From contig NZ_JANJOU010000003.1 of assembly GCF_024594815.1 (NCBI RefSeq), forward strand, positions 124,001-188,000: a stretch of DNA of 64,000 bases. The letters are read 5' to 3'. A model generated the notes under the pieces. That model did not search any database. It was not told the DNA's origin and saw only the letters and a program-made list of their open reading frames with translations. A program made the translations under genes and the position numbers. Positions 27,140 to 35,363 of the stretch are shown here, one piece after another. Positions within the stretch are counted from its first letter, which is position 1. Each line of letters opens with the position of its first letter. This DNA comes from Roseomonas populi (lineage in GTDB: Bacteria > Pseudomonadota > Alphaproteobacteria > Acetobacterales > Acetobacteraceae).

Positions 27140-27643
27140 TCAGCCGATGTCCAGTACGCGCTCGACGTCCAGCATGATGAGCAGCCGCGTACCCGCCTCT
27201 GGGCCGCCGACCGCGTGCTGGTGCACCCCGGCGCAGACCTCCCGCCACAGCGGGTCCAGCGTCGGGGGGTTCGGGGCCAGGCCGGCATCCGGCAGGGCCA
27301 GCACCTCGCCCACCGAATCCGCCAGCAGCGCGTAGAGCTCGCCGCCCCCCTCCACCACCACGCTCATCGGGAAAGGCGCGCCCGGCTCGCGCGCAGGCAG
27401 GCCCAGGCGGCGGCGCAGGTCCACCGCCGTCACGATGCGGCCGCGCAGGTTCAACCCGCCAGCCACCTCCGGCGGCGCCAGCGGGATGGGCGTGATCGTC
27501 TGCGGCCCCAGGATGTCACGCACCCCCAGCACCGGCACGCCGCAGAGCTGCCCCGCGACAGTGAGGGTGAGGACGGAGGTGTCCGTGTGGGCGGGCGCGG
27601 CGGTGCGCCGGGCAGGCGCCTTCGTTGCGATGGCGAGTTCCAT
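27140..27643 (-). CDS. cheW: Chemotaxis coupling protein CheW
   Basis: 167 residues. A CheW fold with VLTLTVAGQLCGVPVLGVRDIL and GGLNLRGRIVTAVDLRRRLGL, linking receptors to CheA. About 20 extra residues at the N-terminus are Ala/Pro/Thr-rich. AAGGAGGAGG precedes the ATG. Between cheA (16-base gap) and cheY. Confidence 0.92.
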   Translation of the reverse strand: MELAIATKAPARRTAAPAHTDTSVLTLTVAGQLCGVPVLGVRDILGPQTITPIPLAPPEVAGGLNLRGRIVTAVDLRRRLGLPAREPGAPFPMSVVVEGGGELYALLADSVGEVLALPDAGLAPNPPTLDPLWREVCAGVHQHAVGGPEAGTRLLIMLDVERVLDIG

Positions 27644-27659
27644 GTCTCGTCCTCCTCCT

Positions 27660-30395
27660 TCAGTCCTGCGCGGCGGCTAGGCAGCCGCGCAGCGCGTCGA
27701 GCAGCGCGTCGCGGTCGAATTTCGGCACGTGCCGGTCGAAGCCGGCCTCCCGGCTGCGGCGAACTGCCGCCTCATCGGTGTGAGAGGTAAGCGCGACGAG
27801 CGGCATCTCCTGCCAAGCCCCGCCATCGCGCGCTGCGCGTGCCAGCCCCAGCCCGTCCAGCTCCGGCATCTCGATGTCGGAGACCACGGCGTCGAAGCGC
27901 TCCCCCGCCTCGCGCAGCCTCAGCGCCTGCGCGCCCGTGCCGGCCGTCACCACCTCGAACCCCGCTGCGCCGAGGGCGGGAACCAGCATGTTGCGGAAGA
28001 AGGCGCCGTCCTCCACCACCAGCAGCCGCGGGCGGCGCGCATCGGCGGGGCGCTGCGGCCCGAACCAGTCCTCACCGGCCTGGCGCAGCCACCAGGCGCA
28101 GTCGATCACCTCCGTCGCGCGCCCCGCGATCACGGCCGTGCCGAGATAGCCGGGCCGTTCCTGCCCGCTCTCGATCCGCAGGAATTCCTCGACGACGTCG
28201 AGGATCTCGTCCACGGCCAGTCCCATGGCGCGGCCGCCATCGTTGAAGACGAGCACCGCCTGCCGCCCGCCCGGCGCGGGGGCCACCCAACCGTCGTTCA
28301 TCGGGATCAGCGGCATCAGCGCGCCGCGATACTGCACAACGGGCTGGCCGTGCGACATCTCGATCCGCTCCGCCGGCAGGTCCTCCAGCCGCGCCACCAG
28401 CCCCAGCGGCACCGCGCGCGGCCCGCCCTCCCCGGCCCGGAACAGCAGCAGCGACATTCGCTCGGCGGAGGAGGCGCTGACCACCGCGGCCCCGCGCCGG
28501 TCCTCCTGCACGCTCTCGGCCCCCACGCCCGTGCCGCGGGCGATGCCGTTCGGGTCCAGGATCATGATCACCGAGCCATCGCCGAGGATCGTATTGCCGC
28601 TGAACATCGTCACGTGGCGCAGGATCGGCGCCACCGGCTTCACCACGATCTCCTCCGTGTCGAAGACGCGGTCCACGATGATGCCGAACAGGTTCTGCCC
28701 GACCTGCGTGACGACGACAAAGCCGCCATCCTCCGTTCCCCCCTTCTCCTCCAGCCGCAGCAGGCGAGAGAGGGAGACGAGCGGCAGCAGGCGGTCCCGC
28801 AGGCGCAGCACCGGCGCGTCCTTGATATGCGTCACGCCGTCACCCGCGCGCACCAGCTCCACCACGCCAATCTGCGGGATGGCGAAGCGCTCGCCACCCG
28901 CCTCCACGATGAGGGCGGAGACGATGGCGAGCGTCAGCGGGATCTTGATGAGGAAGGTGGTGCCCTTCCCCGCGCGGGAGCGCAGGTCGATCGTGCCGCC
29001 GATCTTCTCGATGTTCGTCTTCACCACGTCCATCCCGACGCCGCGGCCGGAGACGGAGGTGACGGCGGCGGCGGTGGAGAAGCCGGCGCGGAAGATGAAG
29101 CGCTGGATGTCGCGCTCCCCCATCGCCGCCAGATCCCCCTCCGTCGCCAGCCCCTGGGACAGCGCCTTGGCGCGGATCTTCTCCACCGCCAGGCCGCGGC
29201 CGTCGTCGCCCACCTCGATGATGATGTGCCCGCCCTCGTGGTAGGCATCGAGGATGATGCGCCCGGCCTCCGGCTTGCCCGCCTCGCGCCGCTCCGCCGG
29301 GCCTTCCAGCCCGTGGTCGCCGGAATTGCGGACCATGTGCGTCAGCGGGTCGCGGATCATTTCCAGCACCTGCCGGTCCAGCTCCGTCTCGGCGCCGCGC
29401 ATCTCCAGCTCAATCTTCTTGCCCAGCTCGCGCGAGAGGTCGCGGACCAGCCGCGGCAGCCCCTTCCACGCGTTGCCGATCGGCTGCATCCGCGTCTTCA
29501 TCACCCCCTCCTGGAGCTCGGAGGTGATGTGGGAGAGGCGCTGCAGCGGCCCGCTCAGCGCGCCGTCATTCCGCGCGCGAGAGAGCTGGAGGAGCTGGTT
29601 GCGCGTCAGCACCAGCTCGCTGACGAGCGTCATCAGGCTCTCCAGCACGTCCACGTTCACGCGCAGCGTCTGCGCCACCGCCACGGCCTCGGCCGTCGCT
29701 CCGCCCTCGGGCGCCGTGGCAGGAGGGGGCAGGATGGCGGGTTCCGTCGGGGCAGAGGCCACGACCGCCGCCACTTGCGGCTCGGCGGCCCGGCGCGGCG
29801 CCGCGCGGCGGCGCTTCGGGGCAGGCGAAGTCGCGGGGACCGCCACGGTCGCCTCGGGCGCCGGCACCTCAGGATCCGGCTCCGGCTTCGGTGCCTCAAG
29901 CTTGGCCGGGGCGGGATCGGGCCCGGGAAGCGCCACGGCCTTCCTGCCCCGCCGTGAAGGCCGCTTCCGCTCCGGCATGGGCACTGCGGCGGCGGGCACC
30001 GCATCCTCCGGCGCCACCGCCCCGGTGAACACCGCGTCCAGCTCCGCGATGATGGCGGAATCGTCGCCCGCCGGCTCCGCGCCGGTCGCCTCCAGCCCCG
30101 CCATGATGTCCCGCACCCGGTCCACCACCCGCAAGATCAGCGAGACGCCACCCGAGGTGACGGTCAGCGAACCGTCCCGGTAGCGGCCCAGCACGTTCTC
30201 CCCGGCATGCGCCACCTTCTCCAGCCGGGAGAGGCCGAGGAAGCCGCAGGTGCCCTTGATGGTGTGGATCAGGCGGAAGATCTCGCCGATCGTCTGCGGG
30301 TCGTCCGGGTGCCGCTCCAGGCGCAGCAGGGCGGCGTCCAGCCCTGCCAGCCCTTCGCCCGTTTCGGTCAGGAAGTCGGCGATCAAGTCGTCCAT
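27660..30395 (-). CDS. cheA: Hybrid chemotaxis histidine kinase CheA with C-terminal receiver
   Basis: 911 residues. HPt domain 1-105 with His44 (RLIHTIKGTCGFLGL); a Pro/Ala/Lys-rich linker about 130-240; dimerisation about 245-305; HATPase about 310-500 (HMVRNSGDHGLE, VGDDGRGLAV, SGRGVGMDVV); a CheW domain about 505-640; a second degenerate CheW-like domain about 650-780; a receiver about 790-908 with Asp in DAVVSDIEMPELDG. The linker replaces a clear P2 domain. The attached receiver may act as a phosphate sink. Such hybrid CheA proteins are known in alphaproteobacteria. Confidence 0.93.
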   Translation of the reverse strand: MDDLIADFLTETGEGLAGLDAALLRLERHPDDPQTIGEIFRLIHTIKGTCGFLGLSRLEKVAHAGENVLGRYRDGSLTVTSGGVSLILRVVDRVRDIMAGLEATGAEPAGDDSAIIAELDAVFTGAVAPEDAVPAAAVPMPERKRPSRRGRKAVALPGPDPAPAKLEAPKPEPDPEVPAPEATVAVPATSPAPKRRRAAPRRAAEPQVAAVVASAPTEPAILPPPATAPEGGATAEAVAVAQTLRVNVDVLESLMTLVSELVLTRNQLLQLSRARNDGALSGPLQRLSHITSELQEGVMKTRMQPIGNAWKGLPRLVRDLSRELGKKIELEMRGAETELDRQVLEMIRDPLTHMVRNSGDHGLEGPAERREAGKPEAGRIILDAYHEGGHIIIEVGDDGRGLAVEKIRAKALSQGLATEGDLAAMGERDIQRFIFRAGFSTAAAVTSVSGRGVGMDVVKTNIEKIGGTIDLRSRAGKGTTFLIKIPLTLAIVSALIVEAGGERFAIPQIGVVELVRAGDGVTHIKDAPVLRLRDRLLPLVSLSRLLRLEEKGGTEDGGFVVVTQVGQNLFGIIVDRVFDTEEIVVKPVAPILRHVTMFSGNTILGDGSVIMILDPNGIARGTGVGAESVQEDRRGAAVVSASSAERMSLLLFRAGEGGPRAVPLGLVARLEDLPAERIEMSHGQPVVQYRGALMPLIPMNDGWVAPAPGGRQAVLVFNDGGRAMGLAVDEILDVVEEFLRIESGQERPGYLGTAVIAGRATEVIDCAWWLRQAGEDWFGPQRPADARRPRLLVVEDGAFFRNMLVPALGAAGFEVVTAGTGAQALRLREAGERFDAVVSDIEMPELDGLGLARAARDGGAWQEMPLVALTSHTDEAAVRRSREAGFDRHVPKFDRDALLDALRGCLAAAQD

Positions 30396-30457
30396 CGGAT
30401 CCCCGCAAGGCTTCAGCGGGGGTCAGGATCGGATCGCCGGGCGAAGATTCGGTAAAG

Positions 30458-30479
30458 CCCGGCGGGGAAATCCGCCGGG
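30458..30479 (-). terminator. Hairpin between chpT and cheA
   Basis: CCCGGCGG-GGAAAT-CCGCCGGG, a perfect 8-bp stem. Read on the minus strand it is followed by CTTTACC, so it could partly terminate chpT transcripts before cheA or stabilise them. No long T-run. Confidence 0.45.
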
Positions 30480-30484
30480 GCGGC

Positions 30485-31081
30485 TCAGCCCCGCGCGGGC
30501 AGCAGGGTCAGCGGCGCGATGGCCCCGCCCGCGCCCATGGCGAGGGACAGGTCCATCCCTGCCGCCTCCGCCAGCTGCCGCAGCAGCGGTGCCAGCACGT
30601 CGCGCGGGCCAGGAACCGTGTCGCCAGCCAGCACGGCGGTGAGCCCCGCGGGCCACGCGGCGTTGCGCCCCTCCGGCCACACCGCCACCCCGCCCTCCTG
30701 CCCGGCCAGATGCACGGTGCCGCCCCGCGGCAGGGCCTCGCTCCCCAGCATCGCCGCGGCCAGCACAGCCTGGGAGAGCGGGGCGGGAAGCGCCGCTTCG
30801 GGAAGGCCGGAAAGGTCCACCGCCACGCGGCCGTTCGGCAGGGCGCCTTCGAGCAGTTCCGCTAGCCCCTCGCGCCCCAGCGGGCCCGTGCCCGCCCCGG
30901 CTGCGGCCCGCCAGAGCCGCAGGCGCCGCCGCAAAGCCTCCGCCCCTTCCCGCGCAACGGAGAGCGCCTCCTCCGGCGCCTCACCGGCCAGGTCCAGTGC
31001 GCCGGACAGGGCCCCCAGCGGGCCACCGAAATCGTGGCAGATGCGGGCACACACGTCCTGTGCCAGCGAAAGGGGATCCAT
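30485..31081 (-). CDS. chpT: Histidine phosphotransferase ChpT
   Basis: 198 residues. Relays phosphate from the CckA receiver to CtrA and CpdR. The signature is His16 in ARICHDFGGPLGALSGALDL, followed by a degenerate ATPase-like half (AVLAAAMLGSEALPRGG, GGTVHLAG) that in ChpT does not bind ATP. The ATG at 31081 places the His at the family position. It lies 89 bases upstream of cheA on the same strand, so it leads the chemotaxis cluster. This recognition rests on the H-box and length, so it is a little less certain than its neighbours. Confidence 0.85.
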   Translation of the reverse strand: MDPLSLAQDVCARICHDFGGPLGALSGALDLAGEAPEEALSVAREGAEALRRRLRLWRAAAGAGTGPLGREGLAELLEGALPNGRVAVDLSGLPEAALPAPLSQAVLAAAMLGSEALPRGGTVHLAGQEGGVAVWPEGRNAAWPAGLTAVLAGDTVPGPRDVLAPLLRQLAEAAGMDLSLAMGAGGAIAPLTLLPARG

Positions 31082-31200
31082 TCCGACGCTCCTGCTGGTG
31101 GAAGCCGCTTTTGCCACGCGCCTCATTGATGCCTAGTAAAGTCGCGCGGCAGGGGAAAGCGCCGCCGCGCCACTTCGGTCTGAAAAGAGAATTGTTCCGA

Positions 31201-31377
31201 ATGCCGGATTCGATCTTCGAGCCAGGTCAGATCGTCCGGCACCCCGGCCGCCCGGATTGGGGGACGGGGCAGGTCCAGTCGGTCGATGGCGATCGCGTGA
31301 CCGTCAACTTTGAGCACGCGGGAAAGTTGCTGATCAACGCCGCCAACACAACCCTGGATATAGTAGACGACGCCTGA
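31201..31377 (+). CDS. DUF3553 domain protein
   Basis: 58 residues. A compact SH3-like beta fold: FEPGQIVRHPGRPDWGTGQVQS, then RVTVNFEHAGKLLI. This resembles the small domain found on CarD-type and helicase-associated proteins and annotated as DUF3553 when alone. The upstream gap of 119 bases to the divergent chpT includes an AT-richer stretch. Function unknown. Confidence 0.8.
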   Translation: MPDSIFEPGQIVRHPGRPDWGTGQVQSVDGDRVTVNFEHAGKLLINAANTTLDIVDDA

Positions 31378-31470
31378 CCCGGCGAAATCGCCCCTCCCGC
31401 CCGGCCCGGCCCTTGCGCGGCGGCGCCCCCCTCGCCCACATCTTGTTCAGCCCCAGGAGCACCCAGACCC

Positions 31471-32460
31471 ATGCTCGATCCGTTCGACCGGCGGATCTCC
31501 TATCTCCGCGTTTCGGTGACGGACCGCTGCGACCTCCGCTGCGTCTACTGCATGGCGGAGGACATGACCTTCCTCCCGAAGAAGGACCTCCTCACGCTGG
31601 AGGAGCTGGACCGGCTCTGCGGCGCCTTCATCGACCTTGGCGTCGACAAGATCCGCCTCACGGGCGGCGAGCCGCTGGTGCGCCGCGGCGTGATGCAGCT
31701 CTTCCAGAGCCTGGGCAGCCGGATCGGAGGAGGCGGGCTGAAGGAGCTGACCGTCACCACCAACGGCACCCAGCTGCCGAAAATGGCCGAGGACCTGTTC
31801 AAGGCCGGCGTCCGCCGCATCAACGTCTCGCTCGACACGCTGGACCCGACGACCTTCGCCAACGTCACCCGCTGGGGGAAGCTGGACCAGACCCTGGACG
31901 GCATCTTCGCCGCTAAGGCCGCTAGCCTGGCCGTGAAGATCAACGCCGTGGCGCTGAAGGGCGTGAACGAGCACGAGTATGACCGCATGATCGCCTGGTG
32001 CGGCGAGCACGGCTTCGACCTCACGCTGATCGAGACCATGCCCATGGGCGACATCAGCGGGGACCGCACGGACCAGTACCTCCCCCTCTCGGAGGTGCGC
32101 CGCCGCATCGCCCGCAACTGGACCCTTCTGCCGAGCAGCCATGTCACCGGCGGCCCCGCCCGCTACGAGACGGTGCAGGAGACGGGCCGGCGCATCGGCT
32201 TCATCACGCCGATGACCCACAACTTCTGCGAATCCTGCAACCGCGTGCGCCTGACCTGCACCGGCACCCTCTACATGTGCCTCGGGCAGGAGGACGCGGC
32301 CGACCTGCGCGCGCCGCTCCGCGACCCCACCGTGGACAATGCGGGCTTGCAGGACGCCATCCTCTCGGCCATTGCGCGGAAACCCAAGGGCCATGATTTC
32401 GTCATCGGGCGGTCTCAGCGTCCTTCCGTCGGCCGCCACATGAGCGTGACGGGCGGCTGA
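31471..32460 (+). CDS. moaA: GTP 3',8-cyclase MoaA
   Basis: 329 residues, radical SAM. First step of molybdenum cofactor synthesis, converting GTP to 3',8-cH2GTP. The SAM cluster is Cys20, Cys24, Cys27 (CDLRCVYC). The second cluster is Cys253, Cys256, Cys270 (CESC...MC). The conserved C-terminal Gly-Gly tail is present (SVTGG). No other moa gene is adjacent. Confidence 0.95.
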   Translation: MLDPFDRRISYLRVSVTDRCDLRCVYCMAEDMTFLPKKDLLTLEELDRLCGAFIDLGVDKIRLTGGEPLVRRGVMQLFQSLGSRIGGGGLKELTVTTNGTQLPKMAEDLFKAGVRRINVSLDTLDPTTFANVTRWGKLDQTLDGIFAAKAASLAVKINAVALKGVNEHEYDRMIAWCGEHGFDLTLIETMPMGDISGDRTDQYLPLSEVRRRIARNWTLLPSSHVTGGPARYETVQETGRRIGFITPMTHNFCESCNRVRLTCTGTLYMCLGQEDAADLRAPLRDPTVDNAGLQDAILSAIARKPKGHDFVIGRSQRPSVGRHMSVTGG

Positions 32461-32512
32461 GGAGCCCCCGCCGGGGCGATCCGCGTGGCCCGCATGATCT
32501 TGAGGTAGGCGC

Positions 32513-32929
32513 GTGCTGAATTCCGAACTCGTCTCCAGGCTGGCGATCCCGGGGCTGCCCGAGTGGAGCGGCCTCGTCATCCTCCTGCTGGGACTGCTCT
32601 TCGTCATTGCTTTCGTGATGATGCCCTTCAGCGTCTTCGGCCTGAAATCCCGGCTGGACGCCATCGAGGCCCAACTGGACGACGTGCAGCAGGAGATCCG
32701 CAGCCTGGCCCTGCGCCTGCCCGAGCCCGCCGCGCTCCGCCGCCGCGCCGCCGGCACGGACGAGATCTACGAGGAGCCGGCGATGCCTCCGCCGCGCCCG
32801 GAGCCGAGCTTCCGCGAGGACAGGGCGCCGCGCATGACGCCCCCGATCCCCCCGCCGCCTACCTGGCCCGAGGACAATCGCGGCCCCGCCCGCCGCACCG
32901 AGCCGCGCCTGGGTGGCCCGCGGCGCTGA
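32513..32929 (+). CDS. Single-span membrane protein with proline-rich tail
   Basis: 138 residues from a GTG following TTGAGGTAG. One membrane helix (about 21-43), then a short coiled coil (LKSRLDAIEAQLDDVQQEIRSL), then a disordered Pro/Arg/Glu-rich tail. This is a common layout of alphaproteobacterial envelope accessory proteins with no assigned function. Confidence 0.72.
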   Translation: MLNSELVSRLAIPGLPEWSGLVILLLGLLFVIAFVMMPFSVFGLKSRLDAIEAQLDDVQQEIRSLALRLPEPAALRRRAAGTDEIYEEPAMPPPRPEPSFREDRAPRMTPPIPPPPTWPEDNRGPARRTEPRLGGPRR

Positions 32930-32933
32930 GTGG

Positions 32934-33479
32934 TTATTCGCCCGCAGGCAGCCGGGCCAGCACCGAGGAGACGAGCGCCCCCACCGGCGCGGACGAATCC
33001 AGCCGCAGCACCGGCACGGTCCGCGCCGAGAGCCATGCCTCCTGCGAGGCCCGGCTGCGCTGCTCCGGGCCCGCCGTGTCGTAGGCGGCGGCCCAGGCCA
33101 GGAAGGCGGCGCTCCCCTCCGCCATGTCGCCGCCCGGAGCCAGGCGGGCCCCGTAACGCCCCTCCTCCCGCCGGCGCAGCCGCTCCATCCGCAGCGCCGG
33201 GTCCAGGGTGAGAAAGACGATCAGGTCGTAGAGCGGCACCAGCGGATCGCCCCATTTCAGTGCCGAGCCCGAGAGCACCCAGCCCGGAAGCGGGGAGAGC
33301 TCCCCCAGCAGCATCCCCAGCCGCTCCGCAACGGGGCGCTGCGTGGTGAAGGGCGGATCTGTCGGCATCCAGAAGACGGCGTCGGTGTCGAGATGCGGCA
33401 CGCCCAGGCTTCCGGCCAGCGCCGCGCCAAGCGTCGTCGTCCCCGATCCGGAGGCGCCGAGGATGTGGATGCGGGCCAC
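32934..33479 (-). CDS. P-loop kinase-like protein (adenylate-kinase-like)
   Basis: 181 residues. The Walker A is GASGSGTTT, followed by LDTDAVFWMPTDPPF, VLSGSALKWGDPL and DLIVFLTLDPALRMERLRRR (lid-like arginines). Similar proteins are annotated as AAA family ATPase or shikimate/adenylate kinase-like. The substrate is unknown. It is convergent with the membrane protein gene. Confidence 0.78.
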   Translation of the reverse strand: MARIHILGASGSGTTTLGAALAGSLGVPHLDTDAVFWMPTDPPFTTQRPVAERLGMLLGELSPLPGWVLSGSALKWGDPLVPLYDLIVFLTLDPALRMERLRRREEGRYGARLAPGGDMAEGSAAFLAWAAAYDTAGPEQRSRASQEAWLSARTVPVLRLDSSAPVGALVSSVLARLPAGE

Positions 33480-33577
33480 CTGGGCACCCCCTGGAGAAGC
33501 GGCCCTCGCCTATACTGCCTGGGCCATCCGCGGCCCAAGCCACCGGGCGGCCAAGCCACTGGGCGGAGGACCGCCCT

Positions 33578-33982
33578 TCATCCCGGGTTAGCCAGGGCCC
33601 AGCGCGCATCCTGGGTGCGGCCGCCATAGCCGTAAGCGTGGCCATCGGCGGCATGGACGAGGATGTAGCTCTCCTCATGCACCGGGCCGAGCAGCGCTTC
33701 CATCGCCGCAAAGCCCTCGCGCAGGAACGCGGCCATTTCCGCTTTCGTGTTCGTGCCGGCGGTGATCTTGATGTCCAGCCAGAAGGCCGAGAGCCCGGCC
33801 TCGGCAAGGCTCCGGCCTCCGGCGAACCAGCCCTCCGGGTCTGCGGGTTCCACCAGCACGGCCGTAACGGCCGGATCCTTTCCCAGTCGCTCCTGGGCAA
33901 GGCGAGAGGCCAGTTCGGCCAGGGCTTTGCGCGGGACGCTCCGTCCATCAGGGGTGGCGTAGCGCAAGGTGATCATCGGCAT
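33578..33982 (-). CDS. Tautomerase superfamily protein
   Basis: 134 residues. Begins Met-Pro-Met-Ile-Thr-Leu; Pro2 becomes the N-terminal catalytic proline after Met removal, the defining feature of 4-oxalocrotonate tautomerase/MIF folds. The second half (KITAGTNTKAEMAAFLREGFAAMEAL) resembles the first in its beta-alpha-beta pattern, giving a fused-length monomer. Divergent from a LysR regulator that probably controls it. Confidence 0.82.
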   Translation of the reverse strand: MPMITLRYATPDGRSVPRKALAELASRLAQERLGKDPAVTAVLVEPADPEGWFAGGRSLAEAGLSAFWLDIKITAGTNTKAEMAAFLREGFAAMEALLGPVHEESYILVHAADGHAYGYGGRTQDARWALANPG

Positions 33983-34041
33983 GGGCTGCTCCCTTCATCA
34001 AGGTGGCCCCAGGCTGCATCACACGCCGTCATACTGGAATT

Positions 34042-34082
34042 GCATGATCGAGTGTTTTAGCCATAGCATATCGCGATCATGC
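34042..34082. promoter_or_regulatory. 9-bp dyad spanning the LysR gene start
   Basis: GCATGATCG (34042-34050) and CGATCATGC (34074-34082) are perfect inverted copies, 32 bases start to start, about three helical turns. The right arm covers the LysR start codon. A candidate binding site for the LysR protein between the two divergent genes. Confidence 0.55.
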
Positions 34083-34921
34083 TCGACCTGGAATCCGTCC
34101 GCCTGTTCGTCCTGGCCGCCGAGTTCGGGAATCTCACCCGGGCCGCGGAAGCGGCCGGCACCGTCCAACCCGTGGTCAGCCAGCGCCTGAAGGCGTTGGA
34201 GGCAAGGCTGGGCCGGCGGCTGCTGGACCGCTCCCCACGGTTGGTGCGGCTGACCGCGGATGGAGCCGTCTTCCTCACCTCGGCCCGCGCCCTGCTCGCG
34301 GCACACGACGCGGCCCTGCGCCCGCCGGATCTGCGGCCCCTCCGCTTGGCCATTGGCATCAGCGACCACGCGGCCGGGCTGGGCCTCCCTGCCCTGCTTG
34401 CCCGGCTGCGCGCCGCCCTGCCGGCCCATGTGGCATTGGAGCTCCGCAGCGGCGCCTCCATCCCGCTGCGCGCGGATTTCGATGAGGGGGCGCTCGACGC
34501 CGTGCTGGTCCGGCGGGAAGCCGGGGGCAGCGAGGGGGAGGTTCTGGGAGAGGACCCGCTGGGCTGGCGCGGTGCGCCGGATCTCGTCCTCCCGCCGGGC
34601 GCCCCTGTTCCTCTCGCCCTGCTCCCCCCGCCCTGCGGCGTCCGCGCCGCGGCGGAGCGCGCGTTGGAGGCCGCCGGGCGCCCCTGGCGAGAGGCCTTCC
34701 GCGGCGGCAGCTGCGCGACCCTGCTAGCCGGCGCCAGGGCCGGGCTGGGCCTTGCGCCCATGGGCCGGATCAGCGCCGGTGGGGCGCCGGACCTCGGCCC
34801 GGCCCTGGGGCTGCCGCCGCTGCCCCCTTCGGAGATCGTCCTGCATGGCCGCGCGGCCTCGCCGGAGGCGGGGGCGGCGCTGCGGGCACTGGCGGCCGGG
34901 ATGCGCGCGGCGCTGAACTAG
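34079..34921 (+). CDS. LysR-family transcriptional regulator
   Basis: 280 residues. An N-terminal winged HTH (LDLESVRLFVLAAEFGNLTRAAEAAG, VSQRLKALEARLGRRLLDRSPR) and a C-terminal effector domain of periplasmic-binding fold, somewhat short. Divergent from the tautomerase gene by 96 bases, so probably its activator. The stop overlaps the convergent arsC-like stop. Confidence 0.9.
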   Translation: MLDLESVRLFVLAAEFGNLTRAAEAAGTVQPVVSQRLKALEARLGRRLLDRSPRLVRLTADGAVFLTSARALLAAHDAALRPPDLRPLRLAIGISDHAAGLGLPALLARLRAALPAHVALELRSGASIPLRADFDEGALDAVLVRREAGGSEGEVLGEDPLGWRGAPDLVLPPGAPVPLALLPPPCGVRAAAERALEAAGRPWREAFRGGSCATLLAGARAGLGLAPMGRISAGGAPDLGPALGLPPLPPSEIVLHGRAASPEAGAALRALAAGMRAALN

Positions 34922-35262
34922 CCCGGCAGGATCTCCTTCACGCGCTCCGCCGGCCGGCAGAGCCGCACGCCGGCGGGGGTGAAGACAAAGGGCCGCTCGA
35001 TCAGCGCGGGATCGGCCGCCATGGCGTCCAGCAGCGCCGAATCGTCCAGCCCGGGATCGGCCAGCAGCGCCGCTCCCTCCTTCTTCCGCATCGCCTCTCG
35101 CGGCGTCAGCCCGGCGGCCTCGATCGCGGCGGCCAGCGCCTCCCGCCCCGGCGGCTCGCGCTTGTACTCCACCACCACCGGCTCGATCCCCGCTGCCCGG
35201 ATCGCTTCCAACACGGTGCGGGAGGTGCCGCAGGCCGGGTTGTGCCAGATCGTCGTCGCCAT
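34918..35262 (-). CDS. ArsC-family (glutaredoxin-type) reductase
   Basis: 114 residues. The active site HNPACGTSR matches the ArsC Cys12 region (NPxCGTSR) of glutathione/glutaredoxin-dependent arsenate reductase, and the C-terminal RPFVFTPAGVRLCRP has the conserved Arg. The ATG at 35262 starts MATTIWHNP, as in the family. No arsenite pump or ArsR nearby, so the true substrate is uncertain; Spx/ArsC relatives also exist. Confidence 0.85.
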   Translation of the reverse strand: MATTIWHNPACGTSRTVLEAIRAAGIEPVVVEYKREPPGREALAAAIEAAGLTPREAMRKKEGAALLADPGLDDSALLDAMAADPALIERPFVFTPAGVRLCRPAERVKEILPG

Positions 35263-35363
35263 GCTGCCTCCAGGGTAACCGCCTCCCTCATAGGCCGGGG
35301 CGACGCGTGGGGCGAAGGGGCTACCCCATCGAAGCGCCGCCCGCCCTGCCCTATCCTCCCGCC

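Noticed and set aside
34918-35262. An arsenic resistance island
   Set aside because: Only an ArsC-like gene is present; neighbours are LysR and rarA, with no arsR, arsB or acr3.
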